64,000 bases of DNA from Paracoccus litorisediminis (GTDB lineage Bacteria; Pseudomonadota; Alphaproteobacteria; Rhodobacterales; Rhodobacteraceae). The position numbers were made by a program, and so were the translations under genes. How positions within the stretch are numbered: position 1 is the first letter of the stretch; the number at the start of each line of letters is the position of its first letter. Shown here piece after piece: positions 1-11,070 of this stretch. The notes beneath the pieces are model-generated. The model worked only from the letters and a program-made list of their open reading frames with translations, had not been told where the DNA came from and searched no databases. Location of the stretch: the NCBI RefSeq assembly GCF_009711205.1, contig NZ_WMIG01000012.1:1-64000 (forward strand). The letters are read 5' to 3'.

Positions 1-348
1 ACCTTCGGTCAGGACGACATCCGCTGCGCGCAGGCCTGGATGGCGCAAAACCAAATCCGCACCCTGATCCGCACCGCCGCCGCCGAGGGCGCGACCGCCA
101 TGCAGGACGGCACCCTGTTCACCGCGGCCGGCTATGCGGTCGAGGTCGCCGATGTCACCGGTGCCGGCGACACCTTCGGCGGCACTCTGGTCCATGGGCT
201 GGAACAGGGCTGGACCCTGCAAGACACCCTGGCCTTCGCCGTCGCCGCCGCCTCCCGCTCCGTCACCCAACACGGACCCCGAAGCGGTCGAACAACACCA
301 CAAAATGTCAAAAACTGGATCCAAAAAAACCAGAACAAGAAGGGCTGA
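1..348 (+). CDS. PfkB-family sugar kinase, C-terminal part (5' end outside window)
   Basis: The reading frame is open from the first base and ends at a stop at 346-348. It shows the C-terminal PfkB signature DVTGAGDTFGG, in which the Asp of GAGD is the catalytic base of ribokinase-type kinases, followed by the usual helical tail (AFAVAAASRSVTQHG). The family phosphorylates sugars, nucleosides or related small molecules with ATP in the cytoplasm. The substrate-binding N-terminal half is missing, so the substrate cannot be named. The last 20 residues are unusually Asn/Gln/Lys-rich. No same-strand gene follows closely. Confidence 0.85.
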   Translation, partial: TFGQDDIRCAQAWMAQNQIRTLIRTAAAEGATAMQDGTLFTAAGYAVEVADVTGAGDTFGGTLVHGLEQGWTLQDTLAFAVAAASRSVTQHGPRSGRTTPQNVKNWIQKNQNKKG

Positions 349-370
349 GACGTCAGAAAAATCATACTGT

Positions 371-396
371 CCCGCGCTCCAGAAATAATGCGCGGG
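371..396. terminator. possible terminator hairpin between convergent genes
   Basis: CCCGCGC at 371-377 pairs with GCGCGGG at 390-396 around a 12-nt AT-rich loop. It lies in the 186-bp spacer between the kinase stop and the convergent ggt stop. No T-run follows on either strand, so this is only a weak bidirectional terminator candidate. Confidence 0.25.
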
Positions 397-534
397 GCAT
401 GGTTGCGTCAATCCCCGGCCGGGTTAGGGGCTGATTGAAAGACCTGACTTGCCCTTGGCGGTGGATTAGTCATGCACTGCCCAAAACCGCCCCTCGGGTC
501 GCGGCCAAGCTTGCTTGGGTCGATCCTGATCCCA

Positions 535-2340
535 TTACCCACCGATGGCGATGCCTTCGCGGCGGGGGTCGGCGCCGCCCTCAAGTCCATCGGGGGTGAT
601 CGCGATGGCTTGCAGGCCAGAATTCAGCTCGGTCTCGTTCACCTCGAAGCCCATCTCGGCAAGCGGGGCGGTCAGGGCCGCGGCCTTGGTTCCTGCCTCG
701 ATATCGACGGGGCCGAAGCGCGACAGGAGATGAGGGGCTGCCACCGCCTGCTGCACATCCATCCCCCAATCCAGATGCGCGATGATCGCTTTCGCGACAT
801 AGCCGATGATCCGGCTGCCACCCGGAGAGCCGATGACCAGCACCGGCTTGCCACCCTTCATCACGATGCTGGGCGCCATCGAGGATCTCGGGCGCTTGCC
901 CGGTGCCAAGGCGTTCGCGATGGGCAGTCCCGCCTTGTCATGGGTGGTGAAGCTGAAATCGGTCAGTTCGTTGTTCAGCAGGAACCCCCGCACCATCAGG
1001 CGCGAGCCGAAGCCGTTCTCGATCGTGGTGGTCATCGACAGTGCATTGCCCTTTGCATCGACGATCGAGATATGCGTGGTCGAGGGCAGTTCCAGCGCTT
1101 GATCCGCACCCCAAAGCATGGCGTGGCTCCAGCCGGGCGACCCGGCGCTGACCTCGGGCAGGCTGTCATCGCCCGCCAACAGCTTGCCGCGCTCGGCCAG
1201 ATAGGCGGGGTCGACCAGCCCTTTGGTCGGCATCGGGGTAAAATCGCTGTCGGCCATGAAGCGTTCGCGATCCGCAAAGGCCAGACGCGAGGCATCGGCG
1301 ATCAGCCGCCAGCTTTCGGGATTTTCGGCCCCCAGCGCCGCCAGATCATAGCCGCCCAGCATGCCAAGGATCTGCCCCACGCTCAGCGCCCCCGATGAGG
1401 GTGGCCCCATGCCGCAGATATCATGATCGCGATAGGTGGCACACAGGGCAGGGCGCTCGATCACGCGATATGCTGCCAGATCGGATATGGCCAGCAGACC
1501 GGGATTGACCGGGGCGTGGCGCACGGCGGTTACGATGTCCTGCGCCACCGGCCCGGCATAGAAGCCTGCCGCCCCGTCGCGCTGCAGGATGCGCAGCGTA
1601 TCAGCATAGGCCGGGTTCCTCAGCGGCGCGCCCGCGGCGATGGGTTTGCCGTCGGGAAAGAAATAATCCGAGGTTGCAGGGTCGCGGCGCAGCGCGTCGC
1701 CCTCGGCGGCGACCAGACCGGCAAGGCGTGGCGAGACCGCAAACCCATCATCCGCCAATGCAATGGCGTCTTGGAACAGGCTTGCCCAATTGGCCCGGCC
1801 CCAGCGTCGATGCGCGGCCTCAAGCAGCGCGGGAGTGCCAGGCGTGCCGACCGAGCGTCCGCCGACAACCGCTTCCATGAATTTCAGCGGCTCGCCCTTG
1901 TCGTCCTGAAACAGCGTCGGCCTTGCCGCCATCGGCGCGGTCTCACGCGCGTCGAGTGTGGTCAGCTGACCGGATTGCGCGTCATACCAGACCAGAAAGG
2001 CCCCGCCGCCAAGGCCAGAGCTTTGCGGCTCGACCAGTCCCAGCACCGTCTGCACCGCGATCATGGCATCGGCAGCGCTGCCGCCCGTCTCCAGCACCCG
2101 CGCACCGGCCTGCACCGCCAAGGGGTTCGCGGCGCTGATCATCCAGTTGGCTGCCTTGACCGGCTGGCCTGCTGCCTTGGCCTGCAGCGCCGCCTGCGCG
2201 GGTTGGCCCAGATCGCCAAAGGTGACGGGTGCCGCAGCGGTAGCGGCCTCGGGGGCGACGGCGTCGGTGGCCTGTTGCGCCCATGCGCCGGTGCCTGCAC
2301 AGAGAGTCAGAGCCGCCAGCAGAGATCCTGTCCGCGTCAT
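535..2340 (-). CDS. ggt: gamma-glutamyltransferase (secreted)
   Basis: The 601-residue protein has the full length and pattern of a gamma-glutamyltranspeptidase. It starts with a Sec signal peptide (MTRTGSLLAALTLCAGTGAW, cleavage near AWA-Q). The autoprocessing and catalytic Thr lies near residue 420 in PSTTHISIVDAKGNA, which begins the small subunit; a GSPGGSRI motif for gamma-glutamyl binding follows. The family cleaves gamma-glutamyl bonds of glutathione and similar peptides in the periplasm. The ATG is preceded by AAGGAAAG. The gene is divergent from the sulfatase gene with a 241-bp spacer and convergent with the upstream kinase fragment. Confidence 0.95.
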   Translation of the reverse strand: MTRTGSLLAALTLCAGTGAWAQQATDAVAPEAATAAAPVTFGDLGQPAQAALQAKAAGQPVKAANWMISAANPLAVQAGARVLETGGSAADAMIAVQTVLGLVEPQSSGLGGGAFLVWYDAQSGQLTTLDARETAPMAARPTLFQDDKGEPLKFMEAVVGGRSVGTPGTPALLEAAHRRWGRANWASLFQDAIALADDGFAVSPRLAGLVAAEGDALRRDPATSDYFFPDGKPIAAGAPLRNPAYADTLRILQRDGAAGFYAGPVAQDIVTAVRHAPVNPGLLAISDLAAYRVIERPALCATYRDHDICGMGPPSSGALSVGQILGMLGGYDLAALGAENPESWRLIADASRLAFADRERFMADSDFTPMPTKGLVDPAYLAERGKLLAGDDSLPEVSAGSPGWSHAMLWGADQALELPSTTHISIVDAKGNALSMTTTIENGFGSRLMVRGFLLNNELTDFSFTTHDKAGLPIANALAPGKRPRSSMAPSIVMKGGKPVLVIGSPGGSRIIGYVAKAIIAHLDWGMDVQQAVAAPHLLSRFGPVDIEAGTKAAALTAPLAEMGFEVNETELNSGLQAIAITPDGLEGGADPRREGIAIGG

Positions 2341-2581
2341 CCGCTTTCCTTTGCGTTGGAATGTTCCAGAGGAAGTCTGATCCCCTTGTTCCTTTGGCGC
2401 AAGGCGTGGTGACGCGAGGCTGTCGCAACGCAGACCGAAGGTCCGCAGACTTTCCGGCGTGGCATTCTGACCTTACGTCGCGCGCCAGATAAAACATTGA
2501 TTCGATTGAATGCGCCCAACAGTATGCCGCTGTTTGCGACACCTATCTGACCATCTCGATCAAATTCGGATTCCACATAGA

Positions 2582-4174
2582 ATGCTGACTAACTTTGGTT
2601 CCGCGCCGAATGGCAAGGTGGCCTTGGCCACTTCCGCCATGGCGCTGTCGGCGGCTTTGACCGCCCCCGCATTTGCACAGGCTGCTGATGCCTCGGCTGA
2701 AAAACCCAACGTCCTGATCATCCTCTCGGATGACATGGGCTGGTCGAATGTCAGTGCCTATGGCAATGGCGTCATGGGCTACAAGACCCCGAATATCGAC
2801 AAGCTTGCTGAAGCGGGCGCGATGTTCACCGAACATTACGCGCAGCCTTCCTCGACGGCGGGCCGGGCCGCGCTGATCACCGGGCAATATCCGATCCGCT
2901 CGGGCATGACCACGGTGGGCCGTCCGGCGGCAAAACTGGGGCTCAAGCCGGAAACCCCGACACTGGCCGAGGTGCTGAAGGAACAGGGTTACGCCACCGG
3001 CCAGTTCGGCAAGAACCACCTTGGCGACCGCAACGAACACCTGCCGACGCTGCATGGTTTCGACGAATTCTATGGCAACCTGTACCATCTGAACACGTCG
3101 GAGGAGCCCGAGCAGAAGGACTATCCGGCTGCGCCCTTCTTTGACAAATACGGCCCGCGCGGCGTCATCCACAGCTGGGCGACTGACGCCGACGACCCGA
3201 CCGAGGATCCGCGCTTTGGCCGCATCGGCAAGCAGAAGGTCGAGGATACCGGCCAGCTGAACATCGAGCGGATGAAGAATGTCGACGAAGAGTTCATGGA
3301 TGTCTCGGTCGATTTCATCAAGCGCGCGCAGGACGCCGACAAACCCTATTTCGTCTGGCTGAACCCCAGCCGGATGCACATGTTCACGCATCTGGACGAC
3401 AAGGACCGCTATCTGGCGCAGGAAGCCACGACCGAGGATGACCTGTACGGGTCGGGCGTGATCCAGCATGACCGTCAGATCGGCGAATATCTGGCCGAGC
3501 TGGAAAAGATGGGGGCGCTGGACAATACCATCGTCATCTATTCGACCGATAACGGCCCCGAGGAAAGCGCCCGCTATCATGGTGGCACCACGCCTTTCCG
3601 GGGTGAAAAGATGACCACCTATGAAGGCGGCGTGCGCGTGCCCTTCATCGTCAGCTGGCCCGGACATATCCCGCCCGGTCAGGTCATCACCGGCATGCAG
3701 TCGCATATGGATGTGATGACCACGATCGCGGCGGCGGCGGGTATTCCCGATGTGAAGGAAAAGGTGCTGGCCGAGCAGAACCAGGTGCTGGACGGGGTCA
3801 ACAACCTCGACCTGTGGCTGGGCAAGACCGACAAGTCCAACCGCAACGATTTCATCTATTACTACGAAGGTGACATCAAGGCGCTGCGGGTCGGTAACTG
3901 GAAGCTGCACTTCCAGACCTCCGAGGGCTATTATGAGCCTTGGGTGAAGCAGAAATTCCCGATGCTCTACAACCTGCATTTCGATCCCTACGAATCCCAC
4001 GATGACATCACCCAGCGTTCGGACATCACGCAGCGCAAGCAATGGCTGTCCGAACCGGTGCAGGTCCTGCTGGGCGCGCATCTGAAATCGCTCAAGGAAC
4101 ACCCGCCGGTGCAGGTCGCGCCGACGCTGGATTTTTCGGAGTTGATCAAGCAGATGACCGCCAGCACCAACTAA
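2582..4174 (+). CDS. exported arylsulfatase, serine-type active site
   Basis: This is a type I sulfatase. LIILSDDMGWSN supplies the N-terminal metal-binding Asp pair, and the active-site signature reads S-S-T-A-G-R near residues 90-95. That fits the Ser version of the [CS]-x-[PA]-x-R motif, whose Ser is converted to formylglycine. I chose the ATG at 2582 because it gives a signal peptide (hydrophobic SAMALSAALTAPAFAQA) and 530 residues; an in-frame ATG 24 codons upstream would put charged residues before it. The enzyme should hydrolyse sulfate esters in the periplasm. The next gene encodes the matching maturase, 54 bp downstream by my start. Confidence 0.92.
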   Translation: MLTNFGSAPNGKVALATSAMALSAALTAPAFAQAADASAEKPNVLIILSDDMGWSNVSAYGNGVMGYKTPNIDKLAEAGAMFTEHYAQPSSTAGRAALITGQYPIRSGMTTVGRPAAKLGLKPETPTLAEVLKEQGYATGQFGKNHLGDRNEHLPTLHGFDEFYGNLYHLNTSEEPEQKDYPAAPFFDKYGPRGVIHSWATDADDPTEDPRFGRIGKQKVEDTGQLNIERMKNVDEEFMDVSVDFIKRAQDADKPYFVWLNPSRMHMFTHLDDKDRYLAQEATTEDDLYGSGVIQHDRQIGEYLAELEKMGALDNTIVIYSTDNGPEESARYHGGTTPFRGEKMTTYEGGVRVPFIVSWPGHIPPGQVITGMQSHMDVMTTIAAAAGIPDVKEKVLAEQNQVLDGVNNLDLWLGKTDKSNRNDFIYYYEGDIKALRVGNWKLHFQTSEGYYEPWVKQKFPMLYNLHFDPYESHDDITQRSDITQRKQWLSEPVQVLLGAHLKSLKEHPPVQVAPTLDFSELIKQMTASTN

Positions 4175-4228
4175 GCCCAGAGTGGCGTGTCCCGCAGCGG
4201 CGCGCCACCGTCACATCCGAGGTTTGAC

Positions 4229-5476
4229 GTGAATCCCCAATATCCCGCCCTCGACCGGGCCGGTCTTTTGCAGGGCCGGACCTATCGCTTTCACGCGATG
4301 GTCAAGCCCTCGGGGGCCGAATGCAATATCGACTGCACCTATTGTTTCTACCTGCACAAATCCGGGCTGCTGCATCACCGCCCCCAGTCCCGGATGGGCG
4401 ATGACCTGCTGGAAAACCACATCCGCCAATATATCGAGGCCCAGACCGGAGAGCAGGTCGTCTTCTCGTGGCAGGGCGGCGAACCCACGCTGATGGGTCT
4501 GGCCTTCTTTGAAAAGGTGGTGGTGCTGCAGGCGAAATACGCCAAGCCCGGCCAGCGGATCGAAAACGACCTGCAGACCAACGGGCTGTTGCTGGACGCG
4601 CGCTGGATCGGGTTTCTTAAGGCGCATGGCTTTCATGTCGGCCTGTCGATCGACGGCCCGCGCCAGTTGCATGACCGTTTCCGCGTCACCAAGAACGGCA
4701 AGCCGACCTTCGATCTGGTGATGAATGCTGCCCGCATGTTGCGTGAGGCCGGGATTCCCTTTGCCGCGCTTTGCGTGGTGAACCGCGAAAACGCCCTTCA
4801 CCCGCGCGAGGTCTATCGCTTTCTGGCCGATGAGCTGGGCACATGGCGCATCCAGTTCACCCCCGCCGTCGAGCAGCGCCAGTTCGAAACCGACGCCCCC
4901 GCGCGGGTTCAGGACCAGCCGCTTGAGGACGACCCACGCGCCCGCCCCGGCCATCCCGATTCCATTGTTACCGACTGGTCGGTTGATCCGGTCGATTACG
5001 GCCGCTTCCTGTCCGAGGTCTGGGACGAATGGATCGCCACCGATATCGGCCGCGTCCATGTGAACCTGTTCGAAACCGCGGTGGCGCAGGCGGCGGGCCA
5101 GCCGGCGCAGATGTGCACCCAATCCGAATTCTGCGGCAAGGCCGTCGCAGTCGAGCATGACGGAGAGGTCTATTCCTGCGACCATTTCGTCTATCCCGAA
5201 TACCGCATCGGCAATATCGCCGACGCGCATCTGGGCAATCTGGCCTTTTCCCCGGCGCAGCAGGATTTCGGCCACGCCAAAAGCGCGACTCTGCCGCGGA
5301 AATGCCGGGACTGCGCCTATCTGCGGCTGTGCTGGGGCGAATGTCCCAAGAACCGGCTGATCCGCTCTGATACGGGTGAGGCTGGGCTGAACTACCTGTG
5401 CGCCGGGCTTTTCGCCTTTTACGACCATATCGGCCCGGACGTGGTGCGTATCCTGCAACGGCTGGGGCGGATCTGA
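4229..5476 (+). CDS. anaerobic sulfatase-maturating enzyme (radical SAM/SPASM)
   Basis: The radical SAM motif ECNIDCTYCFYL (C-x3-C-x2-C, Cys near residues 32, 36 and 39) lies close to the N-terminus. A SPASM-type Cys cluster follows near the C-terminus (MCTQSEFC, YSCDHF, CRDCAYLRLCWGECPKN, LCAG). Such enzymes oxidise the active-site Ser or Cys of sulfatases to formylglycine in the cytoplasm before export. The GTG at 4229 follows CGAGG at good spacing; an upstream GTG at 4187 would add 14 residues without a clear ribosome site. Placement directly after a Ser-type sulfatase supports the call, since the oxygen-dependent FGE pathway acts on Cys only. Confidence 0.92.
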   Translation: MNPQYPALDRAGLLQGRTYRFHAMVKPSGAECNIDCTYCFYLHKSGLLHHRPQSRMGDDLLENHIRQYIEAQTGEQVVFSWQGGEPTLMGLAFFEKVVVLQAKYAKPGQRIENDLQTNGLLLDARWIGFLKAHGFHVGLSIDGPRQLHDRFRVTKNGKPTFDLVMNAARMLREAGIPFAALCVVNRENALHPREVYRFLADELGTWRIQFTPAVEQRQFETDAPARVQDQPLEDDPRARPGHPDSIVTDWSVDPVDYGRFLSEVWDEWIATDIGRVHVNLFETAVAQAAGQPAQMCTQSEFCGKAVAVEHDGEVYSCDHFVYPEYRIGNIADAHLGNLAFSPAQQDFGHAKSATLPRKCRDCAYLRLCWGECPKNRLIRSDTGEAGLNYLCAGLFAFYDHIGPDVVRILQRLGRI

Positions 5477-5595
5477 GCGCATCGACCGAACGGGGCCCTC
5501 ATTCGGATTACACTGCCTGATCATTCATGTTTCGAATTGGACGATAGGTTTTCCATACGGATAACAAATATGGCGCGACCTGGGGAGGGGCAGCC

Positions 5596-8500
5596 ATGTT
5601 TGACCAGCCAGCCGATAAACGCTTGGATTTCGACCTGTCGGATCGTCTGACCAAAACCGAGGGTTGGGTCTATATGACGGGGATGCAGGCGCTGGTGCGT
5701 CTGCCCTTGCAGCAGCGCAAGCGTGACATGGCGGCGGGGCTGAAGACCGGCGGCTATATCTCGGGCTATCGCGGCTCGCCGCTTGGGCGCTACGACATGG
5801 AATTGTGGCAGGCCCATGCCGAACTCAAGGCGCATGACATCGTCTTTCAGCCCGGCCTGAATGAGGATCTGGCCGCGACCGCCGCCTGGGGCAGCCAGAT
5901 GGTCGGGCTGTTTCCGGGGGCCGAGGTCGAGGGCGTCTTTTCGATCTGGTATGGCAAGACGCCGGGATTGGACCGGGCGATGGACCCGATCCGGCACGCC
6001 AACCTTGCCGGGACCAATCCCAAGGGCGGCTCGCTGCTGCTGGTCGGGGATGATCACGGGGCAAAATCGTCCTCGGTCGCCTGCTACTCGGATTTCAACT
6101 TCGTCTCGGCGGGCATTCCGCTGCTGGCCCCGGCCAATGCGCAGGAGGTGCTGGATTACGGGTTGCACGGCATCGCGCTAAGCCGTTTTGCCGGTTGTCT
6201 GGCCGGGATGAAGCTGGTGACCGATGTGGTCGAGGGCGGTGGTTCGGTGCGGATTTCGGCGGATGAGCCACGGATCACGCTGCCCGAGGCGCCGCCGGTG
6301 CCGGGCATCGCGGTCTTTGCCACGGTGCTGCAACAGGAGCGGCAGCTTTACGACGCCCGGCTGGCGCGGGCGCTGGATTACATCCGTGCGAACGGGCTGA
6401 ACCTCATCATCGGGGCCGGCGCTGCGCGCATCGGCATCGTCGCCGCGGGCAAGGCGTGGCAGGACCTGTCGCAAGCCCTGAACGAGATGGGCTGGTCCGA
6501 AGGCCGACTGGCCGGGATGGGGCTGCGGCTGCTGAAAGTCGGTGCGGTCTGGCCGCTGGACGACCGCATCGTCCGCGACTTTGCCGAGGGGCTGGATACC
6601 ATCGTCGTGGTCGAAGAAAAGCGCCCGCTGCTGGAGGACCAGATCCGCGCCACGCTTTATGGTCAGGCGCGCGCGCCGCGCATCATCGGCAAGACCTTTG
6701 CCGGACAGGCCTATGCCAGCGACGCGGGCGAGGTTGCGTTTCAGAACTACGGCGAAATCGACCCGAACCAGATCCGCGGCGTCTTGACCCGCGCCATTCG
6801 CGATCTGGACCCGGCCGCGCCGATTTCCGCCCCCAATGCCGCCAGCGGCACGGTCCTGCTGGACACGCCCGGCGCGCTGCGGATGCCGTCCTTTTGCGCG
6901 GGCTGCCCGCATGGCCGTTCGACCAGGGTTCCCGATGGCAGCCGGGCGCTGGCCGGGATCGGCTGCCACACCATGGCGGTGCTGCGCGACCCGATGAAGA
7001 CCAACTCGATCACCCAGATGGGCGGCGAGGGGGTGGCTTGGCTGGGCCAGTTTCATTTCACCAAGGAAAAGCATGTCTTCGCCAATATGGGCGACGGCAC
7101 CTATTTCCATTCCGGTCTGCTGGCGATCCGCGCCGCCATCGCCGCCAAGGTGAACATCACCTACAAGCTGCTGCATAACGGCTTTGTCTCGATGACCGGC
7201 GGTCAACCCGTCGACGGAGAGATCGACCCCTTGCGGATGATCGATCAGCTGCGCGCCGAGGGCGTCGCCGCCATCGCGCTGGTCGCTGATGAGCCGCAGA
7301 AATATCAGGGCACCGCGCTGCCCGCCAATGTCACCCTGCATCCGCGCACCGAAATGGATCTGGTCCAGCGCCAGATGCGCGAGCGTACTGGCGTCACCGC
7401 GATCATCTATGACCAGCCTTGCGCCACCGAACGCCGCCGCCTGCGCAAGCGCGGCAAATGGGTCGATCCCGACAAGCGCGCCTTCATCAATCCCGAGGTC
7501 TGCGAGGGCTGCGGCGATTGCTCGACCGTCTCGGGCTGCATGGCGATCGAACCGATAGAAACCGAGCTGGGCCGCAAGCGGCAGATCAACCAATCCTCCT
7601 GTAACAAGGATTTTTCCTGCGTCGAGGGTTTCTGTCCCAGCTTTGTCACCGTCGCGGGCGTGAAACCCAAACGGGTCAAGGCCGCGCACGTCAATATCGA
7701 TGCCGGGGCGCTGCCGCAGCCCGTGCTGCCTGCGGTCGCGGGTTCGTGGGCGGTGCTGGTGTCGGGGATCGGCGGCGCGGGTGTGGTGACGGTCGGGCAG
7801 ACTCTGGCCGTGGCCGCCCATGCCGATGGTTGGTTCAGCTCGAACCTCGATATTACCAGCCTGTCGCAGAAATACGGCGCGGTGCATTCGCATATCAAGA
7901 TGGCCCGCACGCCCGAGGACATGGCCGCGACCCGTATCGCCACCGGCGAGGCTGATGCCCTGATCGGCTGCGATCTGGTGGTTGCCGCGGGCGATGAGAC
8001 GCTGTCGAAGCTGAACCTTGGCCATGCGCTGGCTGTCACCGACACGACCGTGGTGCCGACTTCGGAATTCGCCAAGAACCCCGACTGGCAGTTGAACGGA
8101 GGTGAGCAACTGTCGCGCCTGACCCGCCTGCTGGGCGACCGCGCGCAGGGTCTGGACGCGCAGGGGCTGGCCACGCGCCTGCTGGGCGATGCGGTCTATG
8201 CCAATATGCTGCTGGTCGGTGCAAGCTGGCAGTCGGGCGCTCTGCCATTGTCGCTTGAGGCGATGATGCGCGCGATCGAACTGAACGGCGTCAAGATCGC
8301 CGAAAACCGCCGCGCCTTCGATCTGGGCCGGTTGGCGGTGGCCGATCCGCAGGCCGTCGCCGCCTTGCTGCGTGGCGCGCAGGCCCCGGTCGATCTGGGC
8401 GGCCGCCGCAAGCAGTCGCTGGACGATGTGATCGCCCATCGCGCGGGCGAACTGACCGCCTACAAGAACGCTGCCCTTGCACGCCGCTATACCGACATGG

Positions 8501-9066
8501 TCGCCCGCACCCGCAAAGCCGCCGATGCGGCAGGTTTGGGCGAGGCCCCGGTCATGGCCGTCGCGCGCTGCTACTACAAGCTGCTGGCGGTGAAGGACGA
8601 ATGGGAGGTCGCGCGGCTTTATTCCAAGCCGGAATTCGCGAAATCCTTGGCCGAGAGTTTTGACGGTCAACCCGAACTGACCTTTTATTTCGGCGCATGG
8701 CCCTATGGCGGGCGGGACGAAAAAACCGGCGCATGGGTCAAGGGCGCGGTCAGCGGGCGCAAGGCCTTGCGCTTGTTTGGACTGATGCGCCGCCTGGGCT
8801 GGTTGCGCGGCACGTTGCTGGACCCCTTCCGCAACAGCGAGGAAGCGCGCCTGGCCCGTCGCCTGCTGGCCGAATACGAGGCCGACATCGCCTTTGCACT
8901 GGCACGTTTCGGAACGGCCGCGGGGTCCGATCTGACGGCGCTGCTGTCGCTGCCCGAACATATCCGCGGCTATGGCCATGTGCGCGAACGCCACGCGGCC
9001 GATGTCGACACCCGCCGCGCCAAGCTGCGCGCGGCCCTTACGACCACGACGGCTGCGGCCGCCTGA
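5596..9066 (+). CDS. indolepyruvate ferredoxin oxidoreductase, fused alpha/beta form
   Basis: At 1156 residues this is the single-chain form in which IorA- and IorB-like parts are fused. The N-terminal region ([12 protein letters not shown]) resembles the pyrimidine-binding part. The thiamine-diphosphate motif [12 protein letters not shown] lies near residue 500. A Cys-rich iron-sulfur segment ([13 protein letters not shown], then [12 protein letters not shown]) spans about 635-680, and the gamma domain with [13 protein letters not shown] begins near 715. The reaction is oxidative decarboxylation of aryl or other 2-oxo acids to acyl-CoA with ferredoxin reduction, in aromatic amino-acid breakdown. 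GGGGAGGGG precedes the ATG. ilvD follows after 16 bp, suggesting an operon. Confidence 0.93.
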   Translation: MFDQPADKRLDFDLSDRLTKTEGWVYMTGMQALVRLPLQQRKRDMAAGLKTGGYISGYRGSPLGRYDMELWQAHAELKAHDIVFQPGLNEDLAATAAWGSQMVGLFPGAEVEGVFSIWYGKTPGLDRAMDPIRHANLAGTNPKGGSLLLVGDDHGAKSSSVACYSDFNFVSAGIPLLAPANAQEVLDYGLHGIALSRFAGCLAGMKLVTDVVEGGGSVRISADEPRITLPEAPPVPGIAVFATVLQQERQLYDARLARALDYIRANGLNLIIGAGAARIGIVAAGKAWQDLSQALNEMGWSEGRLAGMGLRLLKVGAVWPLDDRIVRDFAEGLDTIVVVEEKRPLLEDQIRATLYGQARAPRIIGKTFAGQAYASDAGEVAFQNYGEIDPNQIRGVLTRAIRDLDPAAPISAPNAASGTVLLDTPGALRMPSFCAGCPHGRSTRVPDGSRALAGIGCHTMAVLRDPMKTNSITQMGGEGVAWLGQFHFTKEKHVFANMGDGTYFHSGLLAIRAAIAAKVNITYKLLHNGFVSMTGGQPVDGEIDPLRMIDQLRAEGVAAIALVADEPQKYQGTALPANVTLHPRTEMDLVQRQMRERTGVTAIIYDQPCATERRRLRKRGKWVDPDKRAFINPEVCEGCGDCSTVSGCMAIEPIETELGRKRQINQSSCNKDFSCVEGFCPSFVTVAGVKPKRVKAAHVNIDAGALPQPVLPAVAGSWAVLVSGIGGAGVVTVGQTLAVAAHADGWFSSNLDITSLSQKYGAVHSHIKMARTPEDMAATRIATGEADALIGCDLVVAAGDETLSKLNLGHALAVTDTTVVPTSEFAKNPDWQLNGGEQLSRLTRLLGDRAQGLDAQGLATRLLGDAVYANMLLVGASWQSGALPLSLEAMMRAIELNGVKIAENRRAFDLGRLAVADPQAVAALLRGAQAPVDLGGRRKQSLDDVIAHRAGELTAYKNAALARRYTDMVARTRKAADAAGLGEAPVMAVARCYYKLLAVKDEWEVARLYSKPEFAKSLAESFDGQPELTFYFGAWPYGGRDEKTGAWVKGAVSGRKALRLFGLMRRLGWLRGTLLDPFRNSEEARLARRLLAEYEADIAFALARFGTAAGSDLTALLSLPEHIRGYGHVRERHAADVDTRRAKLRAALTTTTAAAA

Positions 9067-9082
9067 TCCCAGGAGAATGAAC

Positions 9083-10954
9083 ATGAAACTGCGTTCCGAC
9101 GCCGTCACCAAAGGTGTCCTGAATACCGGCGCGCGCGCGCTGTGGCGCGCCACCGGCACCAAGGCAAATGAATTCGGCAAGCCGATCATCGCCATTGCCA
9201 ATTCCTTCACCCAATTCGTGCCGGGCCATGTCCATCTGCGCGACGTGGCCCCGCTGGTCGCCGAGGAGATCCGCGCAGCCGGCGGTGTGCCCAAGGAGCT
9301 CAACACCATCGCCGTCGATGATGGGATTGCGATGGGCCATCAGGGGATGATGTATTCGTTGCCCTCGCGCGATGTGATCGCGGATTCGGTGGAATACATG
9401 GTCAATGCCCATGCCGCCGATGCGCTGATCTGCCTGTCCAATTGCGACAAGATCACCCCCGGCATGATGATGGCGGCCTTGCGGCTGAACATCCCGACGA
9501 TCTTCGTGTCGGGCGGGCCGATGGAATCGGGCAAGCTGAACTACCGGGGCAAGTCCATGCGGATCGACGCCATCGACACGCTGATGGTGATGGGCGATCC
9601 CACCGTCACCGCGCTTGAGGTCGATACGGTCGAGGAAGCCGCCTGTCCGACCTGCGGTTCCTGCGCGATGATGGGCACGGCCAATTCGATGAACTGCCTG
9701 ACCGAGGCTTTTGGTCTGGCTCTGCCCGGAAACGGCACGACGCTGGCCACCCACAAGGACCGCGAGCGCCTGTTCCGCAATGCCGCCCGCCGCATCGTCG
9801 GCATGGCCGAGGAGTATTACCGCGACGGCAACAGCCGCGTGCTGCCCCGCGCCATCTGCTCGCGCGAGGGGTTTGAAAACGCGGCGCGGCTGTCGATGGC
9901 GATCGGCGGTTCGACCAACACCATCCTGCATCTGATGGCCGCCGCGCAGGAGGCCGGGGTGGACTGGACGGTCGAGGATTTCAACCGCGTCTCGAATTCG
10001 ACGCCCTGTCTGTGCAAGGTCTCGCCCAATGCACATGAGATCTTTGTCGAGGACATGCATCGCGCCGGAGGCGTCATGGGGGTCATGGCCGAGTTGAAGC
10101 GCGCGGGCCTGCTGCATACGGGCAATCCCGCCGTTTCTGCCGACACCATCGGCGAGGTCGTCGACCAATGGGACATCACCCGTCCCGGCAATGACGCGGC
10201 CGAGACGCTGTTCCGCGCCGGTCCCGGCGGCGTCAGGACCATGCGCCCCTTCAGTCAAGAGATGCGCTTCGCGGAACTGGATACCGACCGCGATGCAGGC
10301 GTGATCCGCAATACCGCCAATGCCTTCAGCGAAACCGGCGGGCTGAGCGTGCTTTACGGCAATATCGCCCCCGACAGTTGCGTGGTGAAATCGGCGGGCG
10401 TGCCTGCGAACCTGTTCGAGTTCACCGGCCCGGCGCGGATCTTTGAAAGCAAGGACGATTGCGTTCTGGCGATCAACAGCGACCAGATCAAGCCGGGCGA
10501 TTGCGTGGTCATCCGCTACGAGGGTCCGCGTGGCGGGCCGGGGATGCAGGAAATGCTGACGCCCACCGGGATGATCAAGGCGCGCGGTCTGGCGGATAAG
10601 GTTGCGCTGATCACCGATGGCCGCTTCTCGGGCGCGACCTCGGGCCTGTCGATCGGGCATATCTCGCCCGAGGCGGCCTCGGGCGGAGTGATCGCGCTGA
10701 TCGAGGAAGGCGACCAGATCCGCATCTCACTCAGCGACCGCCGCGTCGAACTGCTGGTGGACGAGGCCGAGATCACGCGCCGCCGCGACGCGATGTCTGC
10801 TCGCGGCGCGTTGGCGTGGCAGCCGGTCGCGCGGGTGCGCGAGGTCTCGACCGCGCTGCGTATCTATGGGCTGATGTCCAGTTCAGCCGACAAGGGCGGT
10901 TCGCGCGACACCGAACGTCTGGCCCGTCTGGAACTGGCCGCCGCGAATATGTGA
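9083..10954 (+). CDS. ilvD: dihydroxy-acid dehydratase
   Basis: The 623-residue protein matches IlvD in length and motifs. NCDKITPGM near residue 121 and [10 protein letters not shown] near residue 190 carry the iron-sulfur cluster Cys residues, and a [19 protein letters not shown] stretch lies near the C-terminus. It converts 2,3-dihydroxy-3-methylbutanoate or -pentanoate to the 2-oxo acids of valine and isoleucine synthesis. ATG 9083 is chosen because AGGAG sits 7 nt upstream; the frame stays open further upstream inside the previous gene. Other members of the IlvD/Edd superfamily act on sugar acids, but the close length match and the 2-oxo-acid enzyme next door favour IlvD. Confidence 0.94.
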   Translation: MKLRSDAVTKGVLNTGARALWRATGTKANEFGKPIIAIANSFTQFVPGHVHLRDVAPLVAEEIRAAGGVPKELNTIAVDDGIAMGHQGMMYSLPSRDVIADSVEYMVNAHAADALICLSNCDKITPGMMMAALRLNIPTIFVSGGPMESGKLNYRGKSMRIDAIDTLMVMGDPTVTALEVDTVEEAACPTCGSCAMMGTANSMNCLTEAFGLALPGNGTTLATHKDRERLFRNAARRIVGMAEEYYRDGNSRVLPRAICSREGFENAARLSMAIGGSTNTILHLMAAAQEAGVDWTVEDFNRVSNSTPCLCKVSPNAHEIFVEDMHRAGGVMGVMAELKRAGLLHTGNPAVSADTIGEVVDQWDITRPGNDAAETLFRAGPGGVRTMRPFSQEMRFAELDTDRDAGVIRNTANAFSETGGLSVLYGNIAPDSCVVKSAGVPANLFEFTGPARIFESKDDCVLAINSDQIKPGDCVVIRYEGPRGGPGMQEMLTPTGMIKARGLADKVALITDGRFSGATSGLSIGHISPEAASGGVIALIEEGDQIRISLSDRRVELLVDEAEITRRRDAMSARGALAWQPVARVREVSTALRIYGLMSSSADKGGSRDTERLARLELAAANM

Positions 10955-11015
10955 CGAGATATCGCCCCAAGCCGCGAACCCCCGCGCATCGAACGATGCG
11001 TGGGGGGATAGTTGG

Positions 11016-11070
11016 TTATGGGGAAATATCCCCGTCATTGTTGTCGGGAAGATTCCCGATCAATGTGCTT
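11016..11070. repeat. cluster of short perfect inverted repeats in a convergent spacer
   Basis: The spacer between ilvD and the convergent adenylation-fusion gene holds three short palindromes in about 50 bp: GGGGA-AATA-TCCCC near 11020-11033, TCGGGAA-GA-TTCCCGA at 11044-11059, and TTCCGGAA near 11069. None is followed by a clear T-run on the plus strand. They could be transcript ends, protein sites or remains of a repeat element. Confidence 0.5.

Noticed and set aside
6178..9309. A 1043-residue open frame on the minus strand
   Set aside because: It lies antisense to the fused indolepyruvate oxidoreductase, which has clear cofactor motifs; the frame is a by-product of high GC. Similar long antisense frames over ggt, the sulfatase, the maturase, bcsB and the hybrid kinase were rejected for the same reason.
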